Below are positions 1-11,632 of a stretch of DNA of 64,000 nucleotides, in pieces. The translations under genes were made by a program, and so were the position numbers. Each line of letters opens with the position of its first letter. The first letter of the stretch is position 1. The notes below the pieces were generated by a model. The model saw only the letters and a list, made by a program, of their open reading frames with translations. It did no database searches and had not been told where the DNA came from. This stretch comes from Bisporella sp. PMI_857 (taxonomy: Eukaryota > Ascomycota > Leotiomycetes > Helotiales > Helotiaceae): assembly GCA_021307315.1 (NCBI GenBank), contig JAJSPD010000054.1:124001-188000 (forward strand). The letters are read 5' to 3'.

Positions 1-2
1 GG

Positions 3-140
3 GACTCAGAAGAGCCATATCACGATAATCCCCGTACGCTCGAGGGTGCGAACAGAGCCGATCAAGGACCGAGGGTGGAACCGTCGTCTTTGTTGGAGAA
101 TAACGCATGGCGCACCGATGGCGAAGAACAGCCAGCTTAA
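3..140 (+). CDS. Possible C-terminal end of a protein entering from the left edge
   Basis: One plus-strand frame is open from the first bases to a TAA at 138-140. It reads as an acidic, polar, low-complexity tail, ending in ...DGEEQPA, which resembles the disordered C-terminus of many fungal proteins. A second frame is also open until about position 222, so openness alone proves little. No domain is visible and no function can be assigned. It could be a real last exon or chance. Confidence 0.25.
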   Translation, partial: DSEEPYHDNPRTLEGANRADQGPRVEPSSLLENNAWRTDGEEQPA

Positions 141-1039
141 TGATCTGGAATACTGCTTTCAGACGGGAATTGCCGTCATCGTACTCGAAGACACGAAAAG
201 AGAGTGCCTAGTTTCGAGTTAAAGGGTATTTCCATGGACTCGGTTGGATTTCATATTCGTGCTCTGTCTTAAACGTTCCACTGTTATGAATGGATAGATA
301 CCGAGTACCACGACGGGGAAGTTTGGTAACCAATTTGTTGATAGTGTTTCTTCAGGCCATCTTCATCCCATTCATAGCCCTTGTGCTCTGGCCGCCGAAT
401 TGGCCGCATGGCTTTTGAGCGGCCCTGGACTGCTGAAAGCTGCTGAAAGGTACATCATATTTCTCGATCGTAACTAATCAGGACGCGGAGTATTCTGGAG
501 CCTACAGCTTCACAACTAATGTAAAGGTAGAATGCTACACAAATGACAGCCAAATCAATTGCTCGGTGTCGTCCTACTTGAATGAACGGGCCAGCGACTT
601 CTTATGAGGCCGTTTTGGCGACCACCCCATTGAGGCGAAGTGCTGGCTCTAGCTTTAACAATGATAAATCCCATTTGCCGAATCACATTAGCAGCATATC
701 TGCATATATCGCAATGGATGTAGCCATTCAGAGCAGCATAAAACATCGGGCTGTTCAGGTCCTATGAGGTTGCAGGAGACATTTTATTGGTTAAAGTGCG
801 AGTTGCAAGGTTGAGGTCCCCACCGTCTACTCGGTCAATATGAATCCCCCGAAGCCCCTCCAACATAAGCGGCTCTGCTGAGCTGGTTGCCAACATACTC
901 GATTTCCCGTCATCATCAATGTAATCGGCCAGGCCAGTGTTAAATCAACGTATGGGCAGTATCAGCAACTGTGTTTTAAGCGCTGGGTGCCTTCTTTCGT
1001 ACATGCCTTGCCTTTGGGAGCGCACGATATGAGTTAGAA

Positions 1040-4009
1040 ATGGTGAGGAACGTACCACCTTCTTATGCCCATGGGCACGGCCTTGTTCGACCAGAATGGC
1101 AGCCGTCCCCATCGCAAAGAGCGCGAAAGAGGAGAGATTCAAAGGTCGCTTACCTGAACAATACGAAGCAATATCGCAACGGTACTGTCCGTAGCTTCTC
1201 GCCGTCGTCGCCATATGGAAACTGGTCACCGCTGCCTCAAGCACATGACCATCCGTCAGCATCGCCAAATCATCCTGTGAAGCCTGAATTTGAAGAGTTT
1301 TTTGATTTCTGTGGCTCCTCAATGGAATGCTTCGATTCTTTCCATCAGATGGGTCAAGCTGAACCGACATGGAATCAATCCTCTACTAGCTTATATACGT
1401 TACCGACTCGCTCGCCTAGCTATTCTCAAGATGCGAACGCCCGAGTCGCTGTTTCAAATCATGGCTTGCCATCGCAAATGCCTACAGGCAATATTCAAGC
1501 GCCATTGCAAAATGGAGTAGTTTCGGGTTCGGGGGGGTACAATAATCTCCATTCGATGCCTTCGGGCGACCAGTTCGGGAGCTATCGCATCTCCAACAAT
1601 GCGGGACTACCAGGCAGTGCCGCGTCGCCAGATCTCGACAACTTCACTCAACCGTTTTCGTTTGAGTTACTAGAGAGCCCTGGCCAAATTCAAACCGCCC
1701 CATTCCCAGGTACGTTACTGCATTTTCCTAGTTTATATTCAATTCCTTTTCCTACTTTGCGACAAGACGATCCCTTTCCCCAGATTGATTTAAACATCCA
1801 TAATGGCCAAGGATGCAACCTCATTCTGTTCTGATACTGATCGTGAGCCATACAGAGGGTGCCATTCAGGCCAGACAGCCATCTTCCGAATCATCACCGA
1901 CATCCCTAGTAGCTCCACATTCATTAGACTACTCTAATGAATTATCTGAAGGCAGCTACTGTGATCTGGGCGGCTGGACTACAGGCAACCCGAACCTGAC
2001 TGAAAATATGCAGCAATGGCCAACTAGTGCCGCAACTGAACTCGCACCTGGGCAACAAAATTTTGGCCAGTATACTTACATACCATCTCTCCCCCATGCC
2101 ATGCAATTTTTGAGCAATGGAGACTTCAGTATTGGGACATATATTTCCAATGTCACCCTTCAGTTACCACCAGAGCCACCAAGCAGTGCATATCCCCAAA
2201 CCAAATCAGAATATCAACCACAGATGGCTACAACGTGGATACCCGAGGCTGTCAGTCCAACGCAGGATAGCGAAAGCGATTGGCTGGTGGTGCCATCGCA
2301 CCCAAGCAGCTCTGTACATTCCCATGAGTCTGTCCATTCAGAAGTGTCACCACCATCTACTCACGTAAATACGCCACCATCCAGCTCCGCTTCTCCTCCA
2401 TCTCGCGTTGAAAGTCATTCTCATATATTTAGCGCTCATCCTGGGATTTCTAGTGCAAAAATAAATCGCGGACGTCAACGAGCACTGACCTCTCAGGAGA
2501 AGAAAGAAGCGCTGGACGTGCGGAAGGCCAAAGCATGCTGGGCGTGTCATCTCTCGAAAATTAAATGCTCGCCGTGTTCTCCGGGTTCTCCTTGTCAACA
2601 ATGTGAGAGGCTGAGCGGAAAAAGACGGTTTTGCTGGCTTCCTTGTTTTAACGATCCGCTCGAATCACTAGGAACATTTCTTGCACCAGATTATATCTAT
2701 TCAGGTTATGCTCCTGGCCAGGTCGAATGGTTTGTGAACAGAAACGTAACACGATGGGGAATCCATGAAATACCGGTTGAGATGAATTGGGGGTACTGGA
2801 AGCCAATTCGAACTAATGTTGTTATTGTCCAGCCGTCCGAAGAGTCCGAGATAATATTCGTGCATCAGTCGGTCACAAACTTTGGAGCAGGTTCCCAGCA
2901 TTTCAGGAAGAGGAGCCCACCATTGGGTGTTCCCCCTGCTTCTGTTCACGGCATCCATGAGCAGTACCCCAGTCTAGTACAGAATATCATAATGGATAAA
3001 CAGATAGAATATTGTGAGATTGCGTACAATGGGCAGGAGTCAGAACTTCCAGAACGCCTGCTTCTTGCAATAACTTCACTTTATGTATCTCACTCAGCAA
3101 CTGGAAACGAGGTGAGCTGTATTCAAAAAATCATTTGATAATACTATATACTAACTTCCTCGAAGTGGGAATCTCTTCGGCAGGCACTTGAAGTTCATGT
3201 CACAACAACAATTCTAGTGAAAAGTTTTGTTCTTGAAGACCATTCTTTGCGGCTTGTGGAAGAACATCTCCAGCAGAAGTATCCTCCGCGAACCACTACA
3301 CGCCTAGCGCAGAAGCAGCTTAAGCTTGGCTTCTATAAGCTTCAACAAAAACTTATACCCAAAGTACTCGAAAGCTGGGGTTCTATGATGTGGACGAGTA
3401 ACAAGAATACTGCGATCGACCTTAAGTGGTCAGTAAGCTTTGGTGTTCTATTGTCAATCATACTAGTCACGTAAGCTTATACTCTAACCCGCTTGTCTCA
3501 GGAAGCGAATAGGAAAAAGTTTTCCTCTAATCACGTCATACTAACAAGCTTCTAGCGACAAAATCCTATTCAGCGCATATCGCCATGGTGAAAACAGGAT
3601 TCGAAACTACGGTGCTGAACCCACATCGAAAAGAGCCGGGTTTAGAAAACTGGTGAGGTTGTGCCAGACAGAATTATTTGAGAGATGCAAGGAGATTTTC
3701 CATTCTAGTTTCAAGACAAGGAAAGGTGGCAAGGAAGCATGCAATCCGATTCGAGATGGGATTGCAGCGTTCCGCGGAAGACCAGTGAGTACTGGGGTCG
3801 CTGCGTTCGTCAATGAAATACAAGCGATTATGAGAGAGTTTGGTGAGATTGCCCATACCAATCAACACAGTTGTGTATGCTCATTATTTTCAGGACCGAA
3901 TATCAAGTCTCATAGGAGCTCGAAAGCGGACGATATTCCACAAGGAGCTCCATACACGAATCAAGGGCGATTAGCATCCATCTTCCTAGCCGACTTTTTG
4001 GACCATTGA
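1040..4009 (+). CDS. Zn2Cys6 (fungal binuclear cluster) transcription-factor-like protein
   Basis: Four exons join in frame: 1040-1709, 1856-3111, 3166-3470 and 3556-4009, giving about 894 residues. The first 440 residues are Ser/Pro/Gln-rich and look disordered. A cysteine cluster follows at roughly residues 450-480 (CWACHLSKIKC, then CSPGSPCQQC, then a last Cys). This fits the binuclear zinc cluster that binds DNA in fungal regulators, although the final spacing is 9 residues and there is an extra cysteine. The C-terminal 400 residues are mostly helical, without a domain I can name, and end in SIFLADFLDH, an ending I associate with fungal C6-finger proteins. The second intron has a CTAAC branch site, and joining at 3166 gives WESLRQALEVHV. 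The first intron (146 nt) is the least certain, and the start could lie in an earlier exon because GGTGAG follows the ATG at once. Targets are unknown. Confidence 0.72.
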
Positions 4010-5070
4010 AATGTTTGGGAAGCATGTAGCAAGGTCACTTTATCGAGGCGTTTGGAAATGGTCTTGATACAGGCTGGTTCGGTGTCCAAGCACTCTAGAT
4101 GACGATATGAGATGAATGACATGAGGTAATGAGCGATGAACTTTCTGATTTTGTAATTGGATATGCTTAAGACTTTTGGAACATTCTCGGGAATTGTAGG
4201 TATACATCGACAGGATGAAATGTGAATGATCATGGCAGTATCTTTGACGCATCAGCAGAGGGATGGGGAAATGGAAAGGCTGAAGTATTTTGAAATACGT
4301 GGCTTAATCTCTAGAACTGTTAATAGAAGCGTACACCTGTTCGTCGTATCATTCCTCTAGACATGCCATCCAACTGCAGTGCCCCTGCGGGCAGTTAAAC
4401 GGTCGGGAAGCTGCATCTTGTCCTGCACAGCGCTTAAGCAGGTCCGATCTGGAACGACGATCTTTGAGAGACCGACATTTTGGGGGTCTGAAGACATCTC
4501 TCGCAGCATAGCCCTCGTTGCCCGAAGACAACCAGGCATGGTAAATACAACATAGACCCCATTTACAGAGCGACGACGATCAGGCATTGGTGATTCCTGA
4601 AATGAGCAGAGGCAGGTTCGTAACTGTTTGCAACCGTGAGTCACACTTCACCTCCACACTACTGTAATCTTGGGGCTCGGTAGGTGCTACATCCACCGGC
4701 AGTTTAAGGTAGGGGATAGGGGGGGTGGTCGATGCCCTCGGCAGTGCTCTACCTCTCTACAATCCTTCCTTCTTGTGTTCAACCGTCGTAGGTCTACAAA
4801 TGTTCAGACGAAACAGCCTTGCACCAACATTTCAAAAAGGTCGAGGGGGGGGGGTCATGAGGAGGACAGCCCTGAATTAAAAGTTTGCCTGGCCTGGCGA
4901 GGATGCCACTGTGTGAAGGGGGGGGGGGAGAGGAGGGGCATGGGCTCACTGATACCCGTTTGTAAGATCGGGAATACGATAGACGACAACGCCTTAGGGG
5001 TTTACATCTCCCAGGAAGTCAGTAGTGTTGGTGGGTGGGTGGATGCGGGCTTAATCTCAACGGCATTGAT

Positions 5071-5109
5071 GGGGGGGGGAGAGGAAGAGGAGGAGGAGGA
5101 GGAGGAGGA
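5071..5109. repeat. G-rich and GGA/GAG microsatellite
   Basis: A run of G residues passes directly into about ten GGA/GAG trinucleotide units. It produces poly-Glu or poly-Ser in the open frames on either strand. Those frames have no other coding character, so I read this as a simple repeat. Confidence 0.85.
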
Positions 5110-6378
5110 CGGGAGAGGATAGGCCCCAGCTTGGTGGGGAATGGAATTAGGAAAATTCAGGACCTGAAACCACCCATGGCCTAACGCCTGCAACCGCCCC
5201 CTTGTCGCCTGAACCCAGTGACCGTTTGTCGACCCAGCTCTTAGTGAATGTTTCTGGCGGGATAAATTGAAATTGCGTATTTTACTATATGTTATGTCGC
5301 ACCGGATTGACCTGTGACGAGCGTGGAATTGAGCAACAAGCACGCCGTGCCCGGATACGCAATCTCTGACTCGGTGCCCGGATCATATGATGGCCCCCTT
5401 TGTGTGGATTCCGAGTATACCAACCATTCATCAGCTCCAGCCTGAACTTGCGCACTATCTCGCTGTGACCAGAAAGGGAAACCTTCTAGAAGCAAAATCC
5501 CATAAGCGACAGAAAGCTACACCGATGACCCATCCTGAGGCTCAACCAACAGGGAGGACGGAATGGCAACCCTTTGCATGTAGGCAGGTCAAAAAAACGG
5601 CCGATGTGTGGCTGAGGGAGATAAAAAAGAGAGGGGGACCATTATGATGGGCTCGGGCTCAGGCTCAGGCACAGGCACAAAATAACTCGACTAACAGACG
5701 ATACTAACATACCCAAGACCACCAATACCACCAATACCGGTACTACCCTTTAATAGCTCCTAAAAAAAAACATTCTTTTCTTACTACTTTCCCATACCAC
5801 CACAACCCCTCCCCCCCTGGCCCCATATGATGTTGATGAATAACTATAATGTGCTGCGGACTGGGTCACTCTAGGCTGGCACATCTGTTTGAGTGGTCGA
5901 GGAATGCTCTGGGGGGGATAGTCGCCTAAATGTAGAGTGACTCCTTCACATCGCTATCTAACAACTGAGCAACACAGACAAGGCTCCCTTTGAGGCTGCC
6001 ACATTGGCAGCAGCCATGACATGCCATGCCAGATACACTCACCCAGTATTTCCAGGCAAGCCCTTTCATCAACGCCCAAGCCCCAATCTACATGTGCCCT
6101 GGGCGAGCCTGGTTGGGATCCACAAGTTCATGTGTGTAAATAGATGGGAATGACTGAAGTATAAGAATCTTTTGATCCCCCTTCCCTTGTGATTCTTGAC
6201 ATCAATCTTTACCTACATCATCAAGGACTATAGCAACTACTTCATCAAACACTCAAGCTCACATTGCCGCATACGGAAACTCGAACACCTCTGCTATCGA
6301 GTAGGTGGACGTCAAGCTCAACCTGCTGCCTCCTCATAACTGACTGAGATAGACAAGACACTGTCAAACTCGCGCATC

Positions 6379-6513
6379 ATGACCGCCACTACATCAAATA
6401 CCGCGCCTGTAATTGTCCTCACAATCCGATTGAGCACGGAGAGAAGCTCCAAGGTGATGGCCTCAGGGTTGAGACGACCCAAGAGACCAGAACACGAAGA
6501 CGATGAGGACTGA
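6379..6513 (+). CDS. Small open frame (44 codons) in a leader-like region; doubtful
   Basis: An ATG at 6379 opens a 44-residue frame ending at TGA 6511-6513. The predicted peptide is basic in the middle (RRPKRPEH) and acidic at its end (EDDED). It follows about 200 bases of C/A-rich, G-poor sequence typical of fungal 5' leaders, and is followed by GTGAGT near 6554 that could be a splice donor. It could be a uORF, a short first exon or chance. I recognise no family. Confidence 0.15.
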   Translation: MTATTSNTAPVIVLTIRLSTERSSKVMASGLRRPKRPEHEDDED

Positions 6514-6764
6514 GCCAGCACTCAGTCCACCTTGCGAACAACCTTTCCGCTGGGTGAGTGATTGAGTGAGTCATGAGGTCATCTGTGTATTCCTGAGGTT
6601 GCCCAGCTATGCTGTTGAAACTTTGAAGCCTAGTCGGAGCTGGAAGAGTGCATCGCCCTCTAAAAGGCGCTATTGCTGCTCCAATCAGTCACGAGGTGAT
6701 AAGGCAACCATACGCTAGTCCGCCCTTTAGCGAGTCGCTTCAGGGGGGAAATTCTTCCCGCCTT

Positions 6765-6779
6765 CCCCCCCCCCCCCCC
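6765..6779. repeat. Poly-C homopolymer
   Basis: Fifteen consecutive C residues, preceded by a C-rich stretch. Its length makes it prone to sequencing error. Confidence 0.85.
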
Positions 6780-8726
6780 TTTATTTCCCTCTGCCTGTAT
6801 TCGAACATGTACAAACACATAACAAAATTCATCAACCGGACTCGCGCTAACAAATGACCATTATAGACTCGTTCAGGTTCCAGCGCAACCACGCGATCGA
6901 TATGTACATACCACTTGGGTTTCCCACGGAGATGGACGTCCCTTATCAGCACGTTTGAGCCGGCTCACCAAATTGCCCTGGCACATCCACCATACTATCG
7001 CCCATGTCCTGTTGTTAGTTACCATTGCCGTTACTCGAGATCACGTACGAGAGTTTACGCCTTGTTTCCTTTCATACTAGGCGATATATAGCAGCACAAA
7101 CATATCATCACCAATACAAAAAACTCGCTATCATCACCAATATCCACCACTTCTACCTTCGTCACATTTTGTTTTTGCATCATCTGCAAGCCACGTTCAG
7201 GATTTTCAAAACGATACAAAGGGATCTTCCTCACGCAATCCATCTTCGGCTCCCAGATATCCATGTTCTGTTTTTCCACGTTTCTTCATTTGGGCCAGCA
7301 ACACTCAGAAATAGGGACACAAGTCTCTTCAGGTCTTCGTTTTACAGCATGCGGCTGGGTTCAAGCATCATTGGCATTTAGCGTTTCCTTCTTTTTTTTT
7401 TCCCTGTACCACTTCGCCAGGCAGGGACCTGTAAGTCGATAGCGTATTTAGCGTGCATAGCATTTGTCATTTTAGCATAGCGATCTCGAGGGATAGGTTT
7501 AGGATTTAGACTTTTTGCTTTTTTTTGCTTTTTTGCCGATAGCTTTATATTCTATCTTTCTTGTCTCACTTCGCGGTGGAGGTGTTTTCTTCTTCTTCTT
7601 GATTCTACCAATGTATGAGTATTAGATTTGACATTATTTGATTTGAACATTTTTTTTTCGATTATAGAAAGCCCCCGGTGGCGGTTTTTGCAAGTCTCAC
7701 GACGTTTGCGATTTTGTATTCTAGATTATGAATCGTTAGATGATTCAATTTCACCTCGATTAAACTCGCTTGACGCTTGGTCACATCTTTTGCGGCCCTA
7801 TAGTTCTCCAAAAAAATACTGAGACTGCGGATTGTTACTTCGCAAGCGGGCATCCCGTCTGACGATGAATTATTTCTGGTTATCCAACATATATCTCACA
7901 TCTAGCATATGGTTTCAAAACCAAAGACATTTCAACCAATAACGAAAGCTTCAAAAATCGATTGGTCCTCAGCAAGGCAATCTTATTTCATAACAAAGCC
8001 TCAATGTCGGAAAGGCATCCTTTTTGTTCTCGCCACCCAACACCACCAAAAAGCCGGCTGCGCTTCAGCCCCCAACCATCAATTCACAATTAGTATATCT
8101 CGCCACAACCATTTGCAACAATTAGGGCCCTATCCTAACCTCGACCAACAACGATACCCAAGCCACTCTTGTAATAGCCAGCGATCTTTTTCCCCTTCTC
8201 AAATAGACATCCCATGCTATTATGAGCAGCCCGTTATATACCTGGGGCTTATGACTGCCGTTTGCTCGAAGCTAATGCCGTCAGCAGACGGTGACTTGGG
8301 GAAGCGTAAATAAAAGGGCATTTGGTTATTTTTTTCGGGCCGTTTTTCTATGCATGTAATGCGGCTGGTGGCGATCCTATCGAAGCCTCTTTGGTATGCT
8401 GAGACGCATATTGGCTGAGAGGAAGTGAGCATGTATTTGAATCTCGTACTGATGCAAGTGTGCCAAACAACCTATTATTGAATTGGCGTCCTCAGAATTG
8501 ACCGTCTGCTGCTGGGACACGTTAACATTTGGCTCTGTAGTCACCATATTCTACTCTGGCTATCAGGAATGCTCTCTCAAAAGTGAAGATCTATTTATCT
8601 AACTCCGTATGCGACGAAGTATGCATGTCTGAACGCCGCCCAATGCTTTGGTTTTTTAATGTACATCTATACAACATGTCCCATGACCCCAGCCCTCCTG
8701 TTCCCGCTCAAAATATTAATTCATGA

Positions 8727-10059
8727 TTACAGTACAGATTCCGTCTCATCGTCGGATTGCGAATATATCTCCAGTTGCCGCAGTAAATTTTGGTACAAGA
8801 ACAACATGCACCCGCTCTGCACGCTTGTCCACACGAATCTGGGACCTACGCCTCGAAACCAACCTGCTAAACCTTCAGTTTTGTAGATGATTTTCAGGCC
8901 GGTTACAACGGATGAGGTATCAAGATTGACTGATCCTGGCCGAGGTGTATGTGTCGAGGGTGAAGAAGTTGAAATTGAGCGGATTTGTTGTTTCAAAGAT
9001 GAGTTTGATCCTGGTTTTGACTGAATGTGAGCCAGCATTTGCTTCGCTGGAGTTTCTGATGAAGGGTTGACTTGTGTCTGTATCCTGGTCTTTACGACAT
9101 CAAGAGGGCATGTGATCACACCGGCAAGACCTCCCGCGACGGCGCCAGTAAGAAGTTCTAGAGGTAACCCTATATCTCGGCTCCTCATCCATAGCCGCGA
9201 CCACACCTGGCCCTGCTCGTAGAAAGTAAATTGCAACGCGGAGAATGGGAGATCTCGAAATATTGTTGCTTTGTAGCCATAGTAAAGAGCGGAGAAGCCT
9301 TCCTGCTTCACAATCGTTCGAGCTGCGTGAACTGTTCCTTTGTAGTTATAACCTGATTTAAAGAAAGGGTTATTGTGCCTCCCTTGGAGCTGTAACCTAG
9401 TTTTTAAAACCTCTGAAGGGACATATATGAAGGAGGCAGCGAAATCTGCGAGAAAGCCTGTGAGAAAGGTTAGCAACTTCTGGATCTCATGAGCTGGATG
9501 CCTGAGCATACCACTAGTTAGGTATGCGACTTGTGGCCGAATACCAAAGTCGATCATATGTCTCTTGCTGTACTCGTAGGTCCCAAAGAAGATAATCGTG
9601 CCAGGAAATGAACCGAGGAGGGCCGGAAGCCACCCCCCATACAGTCCGCGCCGTATGCCCTCTTGCCGGAATATTGTGGAATACGATGAAGACATTGTTG
9701 TGTATTTGGGCGGAATATGAGGGTCTCCTTGTTGACGGGTCTTGACAGTATCCAGAGAGTGCATCAATAGATCTCCTGTTGTTCCTCCTATACCACCAGC
9801 AATCATAGCCTGTCCACATTAGATTGATTCTGAACATCCAGTACGCCTAACTCACATGCGAATACCTGGGCCGCCCCTCCTCCTCAAGCGTTTCCGGTGC
9901 CATTGTATCCGAGCCGGTAAGCCCTGATGCCAGGCCAACATTTGCGTAACCGTCCCTGCTACCTGGCAGTCCATTATCTGTCAACCCAAAGGCGTTGCAG
10001 TGCTCGCGAGTGGTTGACTCAGAGACGAACAAGTTGGTAACGCGGGAGGTCAGGGACAT
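8727..10059 (-). CDS. Mitochondrial carrier (SLC25) family protein
   Basis: Three exons are read: 9856-10059, 9512-9809 and 8727-9457, about 410 residues. The protein is a six-helix inner-membrane carrier with three repeats. The repeat signatures are HSLDTVKTR (the usual Pro replaced by Ser), VPSEVLKTR and CPLDVVKTR. The glycine-rich start (MIAGGIGGTTGDLLMHSLD) and the overall pattern resemble the yeast YMR166C (MME1) subgroup, proposed to export magnesium. The substrate cannot be read from the sequence, so I give no symbol. Exon 1 encodes a 68-residue polar N-terminal extension. The intron at 9810-9855 joins H to A in phase 0. The intron at 9458-9511 is 54 nt, in frame and free of stops, but has GTATGC and CTAACC..CACAG signals and would otherwise insert 18 residues next to a membrane helix. 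A CACGTG lies about 170 bases upstream. Confidence 0.88.
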
Positions 10060-10231
10060 GGCCCTCCCTCAGTCTCAGAGCTAAGAATCCTCAAGGCTTC
10101 CTCTTGAAGGAGAAGATAAACAGTCGGATCACACGATGGAGGTGATCTGCACAAAGTTGAAATGCTGCAAAATAATTTGATTATCGTGCCAAGAGAAGGC
10201 TGAAGATTCATAGCATCAAGCCCACTCGTAT

Positions 10232-10237
10232 CACGTG
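10232..10237. promoter_or_regulatory. CACGTG E-box upstream of the carrier gene
   Basis: The hexamer sits in TATCACGTGACT, 172 bases before the carrier start codon. CACGTG is bound by basic helix-loop-helix factors of the Cbf1/Pho4 type. A function here is inference only. Confidence 0.3.
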
Positions 10238-10682
10238 ACTCGAGGAAGTAACGATCGTTATATTAAACGTTTGTGGTTTTGGAAAGTTTGCTTTTGCTGT
10301 TTAACGGTAGAAATTTGTTCTTCATTGTGCCATTACCGCATCCCATTATTCGGCCTACGTCGCGGTATGAAGGCTTTCTCACGAAACCTAACCACTGCCT
10401 CAACCAGCTGCCCTTAGAACTATCCAGCCACGGTGCTTTCACAGCGTTGATGCTTCCCAACATCTTCACACTCTTTAAGGTTAATACTGAACCTCGGTCT
10501 CGGTCTTCTCTAATTGGCGACCTGTACAACTAACCAAAACTTTGTACCGTGTCACTTTCGAATGGTGGACTAAAAGTACTCCTGACAAATGGGAGTGCGT
10601 CGAGTGCTAGCTGTAAACATCAATCTATGTTTACTTAGCTCTCAATCTTGAGTCTTATCCTTTCCGCCCAATGCCGAAAAGC

Positions 10683-11336
10683 TCAATCAAAATGTGGCGC
10701 AAATTCCTCTCTACCATGTATGACCTTTGTCCTACCCTTGAACTGCCACCAAGGTATAGAGCCAAAGCTTCTCCGAGGCCACAAAATGTGTGTGACCTTC
10801 CCTTGAATAAGCGGTATAGCTATTGGTCCATAGTAGTTGCTGTCGAGAGTTTTATTCCCATCTTTGTTGTCCCCTTCCACCCAAACATGGTTCCGAGGCA
10901 CAACAGCTGTAGGGTAAGGATATGGTGCTCGAGTATACACGGTATCGCCTGGTAAGCCGATGATTCGTTTGATACTTAACGTTTCCGGGTGATATGGGCT
11001 CCTAAAAACATGCGGCTGTCAGATGAATTACCCTGCATTGAATTGGGAGCATATATACCAGAACATCACAATCATGCCTCTTCCCAAGTCCTTAGTAGGG
11101 TTCCATTTATATACCCAGCATAGGTTCCTTGAGAGCGTCTCATTGAAATCCGTATTTAGGTATGGGTACATTGAGGCTCCATTAATCAAGCCAACCTCCC
11201 CGACATGAGTATTGAAGAAGATCACAGCTGGCAACCAACTCAGATATGTCAAGTATTTATACGAAAAGCTTCGCAAGAATGTTGGCGATCTGAGAACCCG
11301 ATTCCTAAATCTTGAGAAAGCGTGGCTGCTAGCCAT
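10683..11336 (-). CDS. IMP2: Mitochondrial inner membrane protease subunit 2
   Basis: Two exons, 11059-11336 and 10683-11001, join through a 57-nt intron to give VMFWSPYHPE and a 198-residue protein. This is the usual length for Imp2, a type I signal peptidase of the inner membrane that cleaves sorting signals of intermembrane-space proteins. A hydrophobic segment (YLTYLSWLPAVIFFNTHVG) precedes the catalytic region. The nucleophile Ser55 lies in NGASMYPYL, and the general base Lys104 lies in SIKRIIGLPGD. VEGDN is the downstream conserved box. It is in tandem with the carrier gene on the same strand, about 620 bases upstream of that start. Confidence 0.93.
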
Positions 11337-11632
11337 TGTAGTTTGTTTTACTGTGACTACTTAGTTTGAGGTGTTCTATGGTCGCCCAACAGGATGTTTT
11401 TAAGCAGCCTGGTAGCCTTGCACAACAAGGCTGTACAAAACCTGAGAAGGGAGGGCGAAAAATAAACATTTATAATTTATCTTCACATTCCTCATATACT
11501 ATAAAAAAAAACCTATTTATATGTCTCTGATCATTGCGTAGAAGAACTATTCCTCTGCGTATAAAGGCTTTCCCATCTATGCGCCCGCAATGCTAATATC
11601 ACCACCCAAAGCTTTTAATATTCCGGACACTT

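Larger units (their letters stand above)
4010..8726. other. Gene-poor region with homopolymers and leader-like stretches
   Basis: No convincing protein gene is visible in about 4.7 kb. Open frames here are short and compositionally poor, for example the frame at 4670-5122 built on poly-G and GGA repeats. Low-complexity tracts include poly-G near 4918-4928, a GGA/GAG run at 5071-5109, GGCTCA/GGCACA repeats near 5650-5680 and poly-C at 6765-6779. From about 6180 to 7900 the sequence changes to C/A-rich then T-rich text that resembles fungal mRNA leaders and trailers, so an untranslated transcript is possible. Confidence 0.5.

Noticed and set aside
4670..5122. 150-codon open frame
   Set aside because: Built on poly-G and GGA repeats; the frame has no domain and no splice context.
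7025..7381. 118-codon open frame rich in His, Phe and Leu
   Set aside because: No ATG context, composition follows the C/T-rich DNA, no recognisable family.
7909..8313. 134-codon open frame
   Set aside because: Low-complexity Ser/His/Gln composition and no support from neighbours or splice sites.
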